Shown here: positions 36,100 through 45,454 of the stretch, in pieces
How positions within the stretch are numbered: position 1 is the stretch's first letter
How the letters are laid out: each line of letters begins with the position of its first letter
NCBI RefSeq assembly: GCF_000022325.1
Contig: NC_012034.1
Coordinates: 2,107,501-2,171,500 of the forward strand
Reading direction: 5' to 3'
Origin: Caldicellulosiruptor bescii DSM 6725
Lineage (GTDB): Bacteria > Bacillota > Thermoanaerobacteria > Caldicellulosiruptorales > Caldicellulosiruptoraceae
DNA: 64,000 nucleotides
The notes under the pieces: generated by a model
What the model was told of the DNA's origin: nothing
Database searches by the model: none
What the model saw: only the letters and a program-made list of their open reading frames with translations
Translations under genes and position numbers: made by a program

Positions 36100-37047
36100 C
36101 TAAAAGAGTCCTGTTTCTGTAACTCTTTTTGTAATCTTATTTGCTATAATGAGAATTGTGAGATTTATCAATGAGTTAAAAAATCCTATTGCAGTTGTAT
36201 AGCTATACTCACCATATACAAGACCCCTTCTGTAGACATATGTACTTATAACATCTGAGGTTTCATAATTAAGAGGACTTTGCATAAGTAAAACCTTTTC
36301 TGCACCCAGCGACATAATGTGACCAATTCTCAAAAGAAGCATAATAACAATGGTAGGCATTATTGATGGTATTGAGATATACCTCATCATTTGTACTCTT
36401 GTTGCTCCATCTATTACAGCGCCCTCATAAAGTTCCGGATTTACATTACTAAGCGCTGCTATATAAATTATTGCTCCCCATCCCAAATGTTGCCATATAT
36501 CGCTTATAATATAAAGAGGTCTAAACCATCTTGGGTCAGCCATAAAATATATTGTTGGCAGCCCCATCTTCTGAAGTATCATATTTACAACACCATCAGT
36601 TGGTGATAAAAACATTACCATCATACCGATTATTGCAGGAAGAGAAATAAAGTGAGGTAAATAGCTAACTGTTTGGACAAATCTCTTATAAAAGCCGTCG
36701 CGAAGTTCGTTTAGAAAAAGAGCAAATAATATTGGCAGAGGAAATACAAATATTATTTGATAAACATTAATGAGAACTGTATTTCTTATTAATCTCCAAA
36801 AGAACGGATTTTCGAAAAATCTTATAAAATGTTTTAACCCTATCCATTCACTACCCAAAATACCTTTTCTAAAGTTATAATCTTTAAATGCAATAATTAC
36901 TCCATACATCGGAATATAATGAAAAATTATGTAATAAAGAACACCTGGTAAAGCCAATAGATGAAGATACTTAGTCTTTTTCATTGATTTCCAAAAAGTT
37001 TTAAAGCGAGTCTGAAAAGTTTCTTTTTTTGAGAATGTAACTTCCAC
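36100..37047 (-). CDS. Sugar ABC transporter permease, LplB/YteP-like
   Basis: 315 aa from GTG 37047, chosen because AGAGGTGA lies 6 nt upstream; a longer frame opens at 37080. MalF-type permease with six membrane segments. Features seen: PGVLYYIIFHYIPMYGVIIAFKDYNFRKGI and the EAA loop PELYEGAVIDGATRVQMMRYISIPSIMP. Group-typical ends (ITKRVTETGLF) match LplB/YteP transporters for oligo-galacturonides or rhamnogalacturonides. It follows the first binding protein after a stem-loop. Confidence 0.9.
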   Translation of the reverse strand: MEVTFSKKETFQTRFKTFWKSMKKTKYLHLLALPGVLYYIIFHYIPMYGVIIAFKDYNFRKGILGSEWIGLKHFIRFFENPFFWRLIRNTVLINVYQIIFVFPLPILFALFLNELRDGFYKRFVQTVSYLPHFISLPAIIGMMVMFLSPTDGVVNMILQKMGLPTIYFMADPRWFRPLYIISDIWQHLGWGAIIYIAALSNVNPELYEGAVIDGATRVQMMRYISIPSIMPTIVIMLLLRIGHIMSLGAEKVLLMQSPLNYETSDVISTYVYRRGLVYGEYSYTTAIGFFNSLINLTILIIANKITKRVTETGLF

Positions 37048-37110
37048 TATGTTCACCTCTCTCTTTTTGAAATACTTCAAACATACTATAAATATTAAAT
37101 TTTTCCAGAA

Positions 37111-37142
37111 GGGACTGTCTTCTTTTAAGTAAAGACAGTCCC
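37111..37142 (-). promoter_or_regulatory. Intercistronic stem-loop after the first binding-protein gene
   Basis: GGGACTGTCTT/AAGACAGTCCC, 11-bp perfect stem, 10-nt loop, 8 nt after the binding-protein stop, with no T-run on the minus strand. Likely protects the abundant binding-protein mRNA 3' end rather than terminating. Confidence 0.6.
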
Positions 37143-37149
37143 AATACCG

Positions 37150-38745
37150 TTACTTTCTGTTGATGTAACGGTTGTAAGCTTGCTGATATATCTTTATTGC
37201 TTCGTCTATCCTCATTCTTTTCAATCCTTTTCTCAGCTGTTCAACATCGTTGAGTTTACCTGTCATAAGTCTTACAAACATCTCATCATAATAAGTATTA
37301 ATAACATTCATAATATCTGCCAGTTTCTTTGCTTCATCAGATGTAAATGAAAGAATAGGCAAAAGTTTTTTGTTAGATGCATATCTCCAGTTCTCACTTG
37401 CTTCTTTTTGTTGTGGGAGCCCTAAGCCTATCTGAAGAGCATTTTCTTTTGCCTGAATAAATGGCCCCCCAAACGAAGCACATGCATATCTTGCAAGTGC
37501 AGAAGGCCTATCAAGCTGTGGGTTGTTCATAACCTCATCAGTGTACACCGGACGTCCATCTTTTATAACATAACTTTTTCCTAACACGCCAAAATTGAGT
37601 GCCATAAATCCTTCCTTACTCCATCCCCAATCAAGAACCTTCATTGCAAGCGGAATATTTTTACAGGACGTGGTAATAGCAGCTCCACTTTTTGCAAACT
37701 GGGGTTCACGATGGCTAAACTCTGGTTTTTGCCCTTTCTTAAGAACAGGATACTTAACACCCATTAAATCTTTCTTTAGATTTACAAAGAAAGCTAAGTC
37801 TCCACCAATTAAACCTAAAAATGAACCTATTAAATCGTTCTGAATATTTGCTCTGATTATATCTCTGTTCATAGTAAGTACATCTGGGTCAATTAACCCT
37901 TCCTTCCACCACTTTTGAAGTGTCTTTATAAAATCTGTATATTGAGGCTTTAAAGGACCGTATTGAATCTTATTATTCTCGACAAAGAAATCAGTTTTGA
38001 TACCCCACGCACCTACTAAAAAGCTGCAATAATCAAAAGCTCGTCTTGGACTTGTTGCACCGCCTAAACTAATAGAAAACGGCCTTTCATCATTTTTACC
38101 ATTCCCATTGAGGTCGTTAACTTTAAAAGCTTTTAACATCTTGTACCATTCATCCACAGTTTCAGGTGGATTAATTTTTAATTTGTTCAACCAATCTTTT
38201 CTTACAATTGGTCCATAAAAAGTACCTTGAATCTCAGGGTCCTCTCTTAAATAGGGAAAACAATACAAATCACCATCGTCTGTCACTATCATCTTTTTCA
38301 CATCAGGATGTTTTGACAAATATGATTTAAAATTTGGAGCATATTTGTCCACATATTCATTAAGTCTTATAATTACCTTGTCTTGTAAAGCTTTTACAGG
38401 ACCGCCTGGATAACTATCCACCCAATTCCAATAAATGATATCAGGAAGTTTTTTGGATGCAATCATTAAATTCAGCTGGTCTTGGGCAGCAGTACCTCCC
38501 ATTGGAGGATGGATAAATTGAATATTCACATTTAGCTTTTTCATAAGAAGTTGATATGCCGCAATCTTACTATAGTTATCATACGAAACTGCAACTTTTG
38601 CATCCATCTGGACAAAATATGTGATAGTGGGTTTTGTAGCTGCCAAGCTCTCTTTAGGATTTATTGCTAACGAACCAACCACAAGGACAAACACTACAAA
38701 AATAATTAAGAACCTCAAGACTTTTAAATTCTTTTTACCAAACAT
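37150..38745 (-). CDS. Extracellular solute-binding protein, LplA-like (operon head)
   Basis: 531 aa from ATG 38745 (AGGAGG 9 nt upstream; a longer open frame to 38817 has no ribosome binding site). Signal peptide: KKNLKVLRFLIIFVVFVLVVGSLA, cleavage near SLAAT, no lipobox Cys. The binding-protein fold is seen in KKLPDIIYWNWVDSYPGGP, RKDWLNKLKINPPETVDEWYKMLKAF and the C-terminal DEMFVRLMTGKLNDVEQLRKGLKRM. It contains an EF-hand-like DLNGNGKNDERPF. First gene of the operon, preceded by paired direct repeats (38854-38887). Confidence 0.88.
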   Translation of the reverse strand: MFGKKNLKVLRFLIIFVVFVLVVGSLAINPKESLAATKPTITYFVQMDAKVAVSYDNYSKIAAYQLLMKKLNVNIQFIHPPMGGTAAQDQLNLMIASKKLPDIIYWNWVDSYPGGPVKALQDKVIIRLNEYVDKYAPNFKSYLSKHPDVKKMIVTDDGDLYCFPYLREDPEIQGTFYGPIVRKDWLNKLKINPPETVDEWYKMLKAFKVNDLNGNGKNDERPFSISLGGATSPRRAFDYCSFLVGAWGIKTDFFVENNKIQYGPLKPQYTDFIKTLQKWWKEGLIDPDVLTMNRDIIRANIQNDLIGSFLGLIGGDLAFFVNLKKDLMGVKYPVLKKGQKPEFSHREPQFAKSGAAITTSCKNIPLAMKVLDWGWSKEGFMALNFGVLGKSYVIKDGRPVYTDEVMNNPQLDRPSALARYACASFGGPFIQAKENALQIGLGLPQQKEASENWRYASNKKLLPILSFTSDEAKKLADIMNVINTYYDEMFVRLMTGKLNDVEQLRKGLKRMRIDEAIKIYQQAYNRYINRK

Positions 38746-38853
38746 CAAACTTAGCCTCCTCTTTTTTTGTTTATTTTTTTTGATTCCTAAGTTACAGTAA
38801 GAGCTATGTTTTATCAACTTTCAACTATTTAGAAAGGGCAACAATTTCTTAGT

Positions 38854-38887
38854 TTAAGGTGCATTCACTTTTTAAAATCAAGGTACA
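38854..38887 (-). promoter_or_regulatory. Paired direct repeats, candidate AraC-type operator
   Basis: TTAAGGTGCA (38854-38863) and TCAAGGTACA (38878-38887), consensus TYAAGGTRCA, start-to-start 24 bp, 109-142 nt upstream of the binding-protein ATG. Direct repeats about two helical turns apart are typical of AraC-family activators; a truncated AraC gene lies just upstream. Confidence 0.45.
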
Positions 38888-38903
38888 GTTTTATAGAAAA
38901 AAC

Positions 38904-38939
38904 AAGGGGCTGTCCAAAAAGATAATTGGATAGCCCCTT
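38904..38939 (-). terminator. Terminator after the AraC gene
   Basis: AAGGGGCTGTCCAA/TTGGATAGCCCCTT, followed by GTTTTTTC on the minus strand; about 112 nt after the regulator stop. Confidence 0.75.
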
Positions 38940-39050
38940 TCTTAAAATATATAGTTTTTGATTTATTTAGTTTTACCTATATATTGCGAAATAAGAATTT
39001 TAAAATTTTGTTTTTAGACAGCCTCAGCTTCTCAATAAACTCTTTTTAGT

Positions 39051-39860
39051 TTAAACTTCTCTTAGTCTTTCACAAAACTCACTCGGCAAGATTCCTATTA
39101 CTTTTTTGAAAGCTCTTCTGAATGTATGTGCATTAGTGTATCCTACCATTTTTGCAACCTCATCAATGTTATATTTACCCTTTCTTAAAAGTTCACAGGC
39201 CTTTTCAATTCGCAGTTTTTCGATGTAATCGCTAAACTTCATACCTGTCTGTTCTTTGAAAAAGAATGAAAAATAAGAGTTCGAAAGGTCAAATTGTGAA
39301 GCCACAAAAGATATACTCATCTGAGAGTTATATAAATTTGAATGTATAAAATCTAATATTTTTTCTAACAGCTTTTCATTGTGACTTTTTTTATTCTGGT
39401 CCATTATTTTAGAAATTTCAAAAAACTTTTTAGCAATCTCTTCAAAAACTGCTTCTAAGTCTTGTTTTTCTTTTGTAACAAATAGCTGTTTTAGTTCCAA
39501 AGTCGAAGCAATCGAACTATCACACCTGTTGAGTACTTTAATGAATGTAGCCAAAAGCTCATTTAGAAAAATAATCTTCAGATTTTTACTGAGATTATTT
39601 TCTCTAAAGTTTTTCTCAAAAAGCATATCAAGTATAGATTTTATCTCACCGACACGCCCTGCAAGAGTAAGTGAAATAATTTTTTCTTCTATTTCTAACG
39701 GATAGTATATTACATCTGATTTTTGCCACTCATCAGCACAGATTATATTGTTTTCTATCTCTTCATACTTCAGTGAAATATTTTCTAATAATTCTTTAGC
39801 ATCTAAAAATGCATATTGAACATCAAATAGACTGCTACATGTGCGTCCTAACACTATCAA
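39051..39860 (-). pseudogene. AraC-family regulator, N-terminally truncated
   Basis: 269 codons remain of what is usually a 700-760-aa membrane regulator found beside LplABC operons. The C-terminal DNA-binding domain is intact: two HTHs, MSISFVASQFDLSNSYFSFFFKEQTG and YNIDEVAKMVGYTNAHTFRRAFKKVIGILPSEF. The start of the frame (SSLFDVQYAFLDAKELLENI ... VIYYPLEIEEKIISLTLAGRVGEI) is the middle of the usual sensor/linker region. The TTG at 39860 has no ribosome binding site, and 39861-40005 encodes nothing similar. If expressed, it would bind DNA without sensing; otherwise it is a pseudogene. Confidence 0.75.
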
Positions 39861-40005
39861 TGGGGTTATAGAATACTTTTCAGTTCAATAAATATTTTTA
39901 TATATTTATTTTTTGTTTTGTTAAACATGACTATTTTGTTTCTCTTTAGGCTATAAATTAAATAAATACTTTTTACTGTTGTGTCTACTGGTATTAAATG
40001 TAATA

Positions 40006-40041
40006 AAAGGCTGCAGGATTGTCTTTATTCCCGCAGCCTTT
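40006..40041 (-). terminator. Terminator after the glutamate-synthase-family gene
   Basis: AAAGGCTGC/GCAGCCTTT stem (40006-40014, 40033-40041) with TTATTACATTT following on minus; 36 nt after the stop. Confidence 0.75.
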
Positions 40042-40076
40042 CATCCTGTGTCATCCTAACAATGAGTAAAAAAGCC

Positions 40077-41666
40077 TTATTCTTCAAGTATCCTTTCTGC
40101 CTCTTCCCTGTATGCATCCATCACATACGGAATGCCTGATATTTTAGCAGCATCTTCGGTAAGAGCGATGAGGTCTTTTCTTGAGATTGTAGAAATTCTG
40201 AAGTTTCTTGACCCTGCCATAAGTTGCTGCAAACCTGTTTTGAACTTTTGAACAAATGTATAGATACCAATTGCACCAAGAGGTATATTCTTTATCTCAT
40301 CACCATACTTTTCACGCAGCTCTTCATATGTTATGAATATTTCTTCGGGTGTTGAACCATACTTGGATACTGTTTTTGGTAGATTACCTTCTTTTAACCA
40401 CTTTTCAATATTCTTGCCCACCATACCTGGTATCATCAAAGCTCTTCCCATACAAACAGCTTTTACATATGGTGCACCCATTGCAATTGCTTTGAACACA
40501 CCATCTTCTGTTGAAAAACCACCTGCGATTGCAAGGTCTGGAACCCTAAAACCTTTCTTTGCAAGCTTTTCAGCAAACTGATATGCCAGAGCTTCCAAAT
40601 AGAATGTTGGGATACCCCATTCATTCATCATTGGCCACGGGCTCATGCCTGTGCCACCTGGTGCACCATCAATTGTTATTAAATCAAGTTTTGCCTCAGC
40701 ACCAAACCTTAGTGCCATTGCAAGTTCAACAGCTGAATATGCTCCTGTTTTGAGTGTTATTCTCTTAAATCCAAGTCTTCTGAGCCGTTCAATCTCTTTC
40801 AAAAAGCTTTCTTTTTCAACAAATCCAAGTCTGGAATGTCTTTCAAATTCTCTTATAGCACCTCTTTTAAATGCTTCCTGAACATCTTTTTGAGTTGGGT
40901 CGGGCAAAACAACGTATCCTCTCTTTTTGAGTTCTAAAGCTCTTTCTAAGCTCTTTACCTTTATCTCACCGCCTATACACTTTGCACCCTGACCCCACTT
41001 GAGCTCAATTGTATCAAGCCCGTGTTTTTCAATAACATATTCTGCAACACCAAGGCGAGTATCTTCAACGTTCATTTGAACTAATATTTCGCCCCAGCCC
41101 TCATGAAATCTTTTATAAGTATTTATCCTTCTATCCATTTCAGGGGACTTTTTAACTTTTCCATCTGATGTGAGTTCAAGTTCAGGGTCAACTCCACAAA
41201 CATTTTCTCCGCAAACAAGTGTGATACCTGAAATTGCAGCACCTACAGCAAAATGTTCCCAATTCTTGCGTGCAATTTCTGTAGAACCAAGAGCTCCAGT
41301 GAATATAGGAACCTTCATTTTAACTTTCTTTTCCCAACCATATTCAGTTGTCGTATCAACATTAGGGAAAATAGCTGTATCTGGATTAGGTTCAACTCCT
41401 TCAGGAAGCCCTTTTGCTCCAACAGCATATCCCTGAATATTGAGATGCGAATAATCAACAGGATAATTTTTGTCTGCACCAGCAGTCACTTCTCCAAAAG
41501 GTCCCGGGTATAAAACCTCTCTTCCTCTAAAAGAGGCCAAAAAGATTTCACAGTTTCCCTGACACCCATCCACGCATCTTGTACAAATTCCTGACATTGG
41601 CACAACATCTTTTGAGCGGTTAAACGTACCTGTTGCTTCATTTGCATTTGGCCTTCTTAGATTCAT
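40077..41666 (-). CDS. FMN-binding glutamate synthase family protein
   Basis: 529 aa, related to the FMN/Fe-S synthase domain of GltB. An N-terminal Cys cluster CTRCVDGCQGNC (27-38) may bind an Fe-S cluster. The TIM-barrel has IELKWGQGAKCIGGEI, TLKTGAYSAVELAMA, DLITIDGAPGGTGMSP and AIAGGFSTEDGVFKAIAMGA (FMN phosphate site). The family has no glutaminase domain, so it is not a complete glutamate synthase alone; it may use ammonia or a separate partner, or another reaction. ATG 41666 follows GGGAGGACGG. Single-gene unit with its own terminator. Confidence 0.85.
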   Translation of the reverse strand: MNLRRPNANEATGTFNRSKDVVPMSGICTRCVDGCQGNCEIFLASFRGREVLYPGPFGEVTAGADKNYPVDYSHLNIQGYAVGAKGLPEGVEPNPDTAIFPNVDTTTEYGWEKKVKMKVPIFTGALGSTEIARKNWEHFAVGAAISGITLVCGENVCGVDPELELTSDGKVKKSPEMDRRINTYKRFHEGWGEILVQMNVEDTRLGVAEYVIEKHGLDTIELKWGQGAKCIGGEIKVKSLERALELKKRGYVVLPDPTQKDVQEAFKRGAIREFERHSRLGFVEKESFLKEIERLRRLGFKRITLKTGAYSAVELAMALRFGAEAKLDLITIDGAPGGTGMSPWPMMNEWGIPTFYLEALAYQFAEKLAKKGFRVPDLAIAGGFSTEDGVFKAIAMGAPYVKAVCMGRALMIPGMVGKNIEKWLKEGNLPKTVSKYGSTPEEIFITYEELREKYGDEIKNIPLGAIGIYTFVQKFKTGLQQLMAGSRNFRISTISRKDLIALTEDAAKISGIPYVMDAYREEAERILEE

Positions 41667-41778
41667 CTTACAACCGTCCTCCCTTTCTACAAAATTTTTT
41701 ATTGAAAATTAAAATTTAGTGGCTCAATTACAAATCAAAAGTAAATGTGGTAATTACAGAAACTACTATTTTTAAAAA

Positions 41779-43143
41779 TTAAATCAAAACCTTCTTTGCT
41801 GGAATTTTGTATTCTCTCACTATATATCTAACCTTTCCAGAAGGACCACATTCAATTTCATTTACATAATCTACTTTTATCGAAATATCTCCAAACTTGC
41901 CTTTAATATTTTTTATAAACTTCTCAACCTCTCTCTCACTAAATCCATTACCTTTTACAATCTTCAGCGTCATATTATCTAAATCATGCTGAACAAGTTG
42001 ATACTGCAGAACACCTTCCATCTCTCTTGCTAATATATTGAAAAAGTGACTGTCATAAACATCTCCATTCTTTGTGACAAATATCTCATCAATCCTACCA
42101 TCTATCTCCTTAATAGTTGGAAATCCTACTCCGCAGGTGCAGTCTTCATCATCAAGTGTTATTACATCGCCAAGTCTATATCTTAGCCTTGGCATTACAT
42201 AATTGTGAAGATCTGTTACCAAGATTGATTTCCTCTTTTCATTCTCTAATCCTTCGATATCCACAAACTCATAAAATCCTGTCAAGGTCATCAAATGCAT
42301 CTTACCTTTTGGACACTCATACGCTATTATTCCGCCATCCCTTGCCCCATATTCGTTTATTACAGGACACTTAAAAACTTCTTGAATTAAATCTCTTTGA
42401 TATTCATATAAATTTTCAGCTGTAGTTACAACCCCTTTGAGTTTCAAATTCAAATCTATACCATTTTCTTTTAAAAGGTATGCAAGCTTATATACTGCAG
42501 AAGGATATGCATATATATACAAAGGTTTGAATCTCTTGATTCTTTTTGCAATTTCATTGACAGTCTTTTCGTTTATATCCCATGAAGAAATAATAAGTCT
42601 ATTTTTTAGAATTCGTTCTTTAATCCTACTTTTTAAATTCCTAACACTACCAATGTCATTTCTTGATGCCCAAAGCATCAGACACCTGTCACCAATATTT
42701 ATTCCCCACCACGAAAGCCCTAAATACCTTGCTGCTTCATACCACTCAACAGTTTCTCTATCCATGTAAAACTTAACAGGCTCACCTGTAGACCCGCCTG
42801 TTCTATTTAAGATGCACTTTGAAAGATCTGCTTTTTCTGACAAGAAAAAATCTCTGTTTTCTGAAAACTCTTTTTTCTCCAAGATGGGAAATTCTTTTAA
42901 AGCCTTTTCCGGACAAGATTCTATCTCTTTTTTGAGATAGTCGTACCTTTTATATGCTGGGACATGTTCAATACAATACAACAACAGCTTTTTGAGCTCT
43001 TCTCTTTGAACATCTTCAATTTTTTCTTGAGAATCTCTGCTATTTTGTGACAAAATTCTTAGTTTCTTTCTTATTGTGTTTCCTTTAAAAATTTCCATTA
43101 AAGAGAAAAATACGTTTCTTATAAGCAATCCAATAAAATCCAT
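41779..43143 (-). CDS. PaaK/CapK-like adenylate-forming enzyme
   Basis: 454 aa, phenylacetate-CoA ligase/CapK family. The ATP-binding P-loop is LNRTGGSTGEPVKFYMD (about 131-147). INEYGARDGGIIAYECPKG and the hinge VTDLHNYVMPRLRYRLGDVITLDDEDCTCGVGFPTI follow, ending in a small C-terminal domain. In most genomes CapK-like members act in capsule or surface polysaccharide modification or in coenzyme activation; the acid substrate here is unknown. ATG 43143 has a weak AGGA. No operon partners. Confidence 0.8.
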   Translation of the reverse strand: MDFIGLLIRNVFFSLMEIFKGNTIRKKLRILSQNSRDSQEKIEDVQREELKKLLLYCIEHVPAYKRYDYLKKEIESCPEKALKEFPILEKKEFSENRDFFLSEKADLSKCILNRTGGSTGEPVKFYMDRETVEWYEAARYLGLSWWGINIGDRCLMLWASRNDIGSVRNLKSRIKERILKNRLIISSWDINEKTVNEIAKRIKRFKPLYIYAYPSAVYKLAYLLKENGIDLNLKLKGVVTTAENLYEYQRDLIQEVFKCPVINEYGARDGGIIAYECPKGKMHLMTLTGFYEFVDIEGLENEKRKSILVTDLHNYVMPRLRYRLGDVITLDDEDCTCGVGFPTIKEIDGRIDEIFVTKNGDVYDSHFFNILAREMEGVLQYQLVQHDLDNMTLKIVKGNGFSEREVEKFIKNIKGKFGDISIKVDYVNEIECGPSGKVRYIVREYKIPAKKVLI

Positions 43144-43261
43144 ATCCTAAAATCCCAATCGAACTTTTTTTAATTTACTATTCAAATTATATCACACACT
43201 TTAAAAAACAAACAATAGATTAAATAATTTTAATCAGATTTTCGTAAAAAATAATAAAAAA

Positions 43262-43296
43262 GTCTCTTACCCCTTTGTAAAAAATGGGCAAGAGAC
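43262..43296 (-). terminator. Terminator after argS
   Basis: GTCTCTTACCC/GGGCAAGAGAC arms, followed on minus by TTTTTTATTATTTTTT; 12 nt after the argS stop. Confidence 0.85.
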
Positions 43297-43307
43297 ATCG
43301 AAAGCAA

Positions 43308-44993
43308 TTACATTTTCTCTGGAGCGTCAACTCCAAGCAGTCTTAGCATGTTATTTATGACAATTCTTACACACTCAACAAGAGAAAGCCTTGTAAACAT
43401 CAGTTCTTCATTTTCATTTTTAACTCTGCACGCGTTATAAAAAGCATGGAACATAGATGCTAAGTCTAAAAGATACTTTGTCACTCTGCTAACGTCTAAG
43501 TTCTTTGCCGCCATTTCTATTTCTTCAGGAAGCTCTAAAAGCTTTTTCAAAAGTTCAAGCTCTTCCTCTTGCTGCAAAAGCTCTACTTTTATTCTACTTT
43601 TATCTAACACTATTCCCTCTTCTGACAAAGCTCTAATGATTCCGCATGTTCTTGCATGAGCATACTGGACATAAAATACAGGGTTGTCAAGTGTCTGTTG
43701 TGTCACAAGGTCTAAATCTATCTCAATGTGAGTATCTGCTGATTTTGTATTGAACATAAACCTTGCTGCATCTTTACCAATTTCATCAATTAGGTCAATT
43801 AGAGTTATTGCTTTACCTGTCCTTTTAGACATTCTAACAACTTCTTTACCTCTTACAAGTCTTACAAGTTGCATAAGGATAACTATAAGCTTTTCTGGGT
43901 CAATCCCAAGCGCTTTCATTGCAGCTTTCATTCTTGCAACATGCCCGTGATGGTCAGCACCCCAAATGTCTATCACAATGTCAAAGCCTCTTTTTTCAAA
44001 CTTGTTTCTGTGATAAGCAATATCAGCTGCAAAATAGGTTGGAATCCCATTTGCTCTTATCAAAACCTCATCTTTCAAGCTCTCATCTATTTTTGATGCT
44101 GCAAACCACAGCGCCCCATCTTTTTCGTACGTGTATCCTCTTGATTTTAAATCCTCAATTGTCTCAAAAACTTCTCCACTCTCATAAAGGCTACTTTCAT
44201 GAAACCATACATCATATTCTATGCCATATTTTCTCAAGTGCTCTTTCATAAGCAAAATATTTCTCTTTAGGGCAAAGTCAACAAGCTTTTTTCTTCTCTC
44301 ATCCGAAGACAAATTCTCCAAATCATCCCCGTGCTCATCTAAATATTCTTTTACCCTTTCGATTATATCCTCACCATGATAGCAATCTTCAGGAAGATCT
44401 ACATTTTCACCCTTCAGCTGTCTGTATCTAATCTCAAGGCTCTGTCCAAACTTTTCTATCTGGTTTCCAGCATCATTGACATAAAACTCCTTTGTAACAT
44501 TGTATCCAGCCCATTTTAAAAGGTTTGCAAGACAGTCCCCCAGCGCGCCTCCGCGGGCATTCCCCATGTGCATAGGGCCAGTCGGATTTGCCGAGACAAA
44601 CTCAACCATCACTTTTTTGCCATTTCCAATATTTACTTTTCCATAGTCGTCACCTTCAGACAAAATCACATCCACAACTTTGTAAAGCCAGTCTTTTTTG
44701 AAAAAGAAATTTATAAACCCTGGGCCCGCAACTTCAACCTTTTCAATGAAAGTATTTGATAAATCAATTGCGTTAACAATGCCATTTGCAATCTCTCTTG
44801 GATTTTTCTTAAGTTTTCTTGTAAGCTCCATTGCTATGTTTGTTGCAAAATCGCCGTGAGATTTCTCCTTCGGCTTTTCAATCATTATATCTGGAATGCT
44901 GTCAAGCTCAAATATTCCTTTATCAATACAGTTTTTTATGGCATTTTGAACTACATCTTGAATCTGCTGTTTTGCAAGTTTTACTAAATTCAA
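43308..44993 (-). CDS. argS: Arginyl-tRNA synthetase
   Basis: 561 aa, class I aminoacyl-tRNA synthetase charging tRNA-Arg. Features seen: N-terminal Add-1 domain, HIGH-equivalent PTGPMHMGNARGG (about 132-144), the IWGADHHGHVARMKAA block, VRMSKRTGKAITL (KMSKS-equivalent) and the C-terminal DALR anticodon-binding domain (YAHARTCGIIRAL ...). TTG 44993 overlaps the TGA of the preceding DUF1934 gene, with AGGCAGGTG upstream, so the two are translationally coupled. Confidence 0.96.
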   Translation of the reverse strand: MNLVKLAKQQIQDVVQNAIKNCIDKGIFELDSIPDIMIEKPKEKSHGDFATNIAMELTRKLKKNPREIANGIVNAIDLSNTFIEKVEVAGPGFINFFFKKDWLYKVVDVILSEGDDYGKVNIGNGKKVMVEFVSANPTGPMHMGNARGGALGDCLANLLKWAGYNVTKEFYVNDAGNQIEKFGQSLEIRYRQLKGENVDLPEDCYHGEDIIERVKEYLDEHGDDLENLSSDERRKKLVDFALKRNILLMKEHLRKYGIEYDVWFHESSLYESGEVFETIEDLKSRGYTYEKDGALWFAASKIDESLKDEVLIRANGIPTYFAADIAYHRNKFEKRGFDIVIDIWGADHHGHVARMKAAMKALGIDPEKLIVILMQLVRLVRGKEVVRMSKRTGKAITLIDLIDEIGKDAARFMFNTKSADTHIEIDLDLVTQQTLDNPVFYVQYAHARTCGIIRALSEEGIVLDKSRIKVELLQQEEELELLKKLLELPEEIEMAAKNLDVSRVTKYLLDLASMFHAFYNACRVKNENEELMFTRLSLVECVRIVINNMLRLLGVDAPEKM

Positions 44994-45427
44994 TTTTTTA
45001 CACCTGCCTCTTTGATTTTAAGTAAAAAGTCATTTTCAGACATCATATGCGAATCTAAATCTATGGCATACTCAACCAAAACCTCTCCACCGCTATCGTC
45101 CAAGTCAACTTTCATTCTTTTTGTATAAATCCCAATCATTATAACTCCCTGGTCGGTTATATATGTGGAGATGTGTCTTTTACCAGGTTCAAATATAAAG
45201 GTTGATGTAACATCACCCCAGCGGACTAAAGTTATAAGGTCGGGTTGAATCTTAAAAGTTGTTGTGGTACCTTCAAGCCCAGTCAGTTCACTTTCCTTAT
45301 ATGTCACAAAATAACTTTCACCTTTTTTATAAAACTTTCCTTCTGTGAAAAACTCTATGCTATTTTCAAAGCTGTTTACGGGGTATTCCTGCGTGCCTTT
45401 TACGTAAATCAGGACGTCTTTTTTCAT
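44990..45427 (-). CDS. DUF1934 family protein
   Basis: 145 aa from ATG 45427. Calycin-like beta-barrel family common in Firmicutes, often next to argS or murI. Features seen: DVLIYVKGTQEY, KGESYFVTYKESELTGLEGTTTTFKI, ISTYITDQGVIMIGIYTKRMKVDLDDSGGEVLVEYAIDLDS. Function unknown. It forms the link between murI and argS in a conserved neighbourhood. Confidence 0.85.
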   Translation of the reverse strand: MKKDVLIYVKGTQEYPVNSFENSIEFFTEGKFYKKGESYFVTYKESELTGLEGTTTTFKIQPDLITLVRWGDVTSTFIFEPGKRHISTYITDQGVIMIGIYTKRMKVDLDDSGGEVLVEYAIDLDSHMMSENDFLLKIKEAGVKN

Positions 45428-45454
45428 ACTTCCACACCCCAAAAATGGCTATTT

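Noticed and set aside
37111-37142. Rho-independent terminator inside the transporter operon
   Set aside because: Good stem but no T-run on the minus strand; more likely an mRNA-stabilising hairpin.
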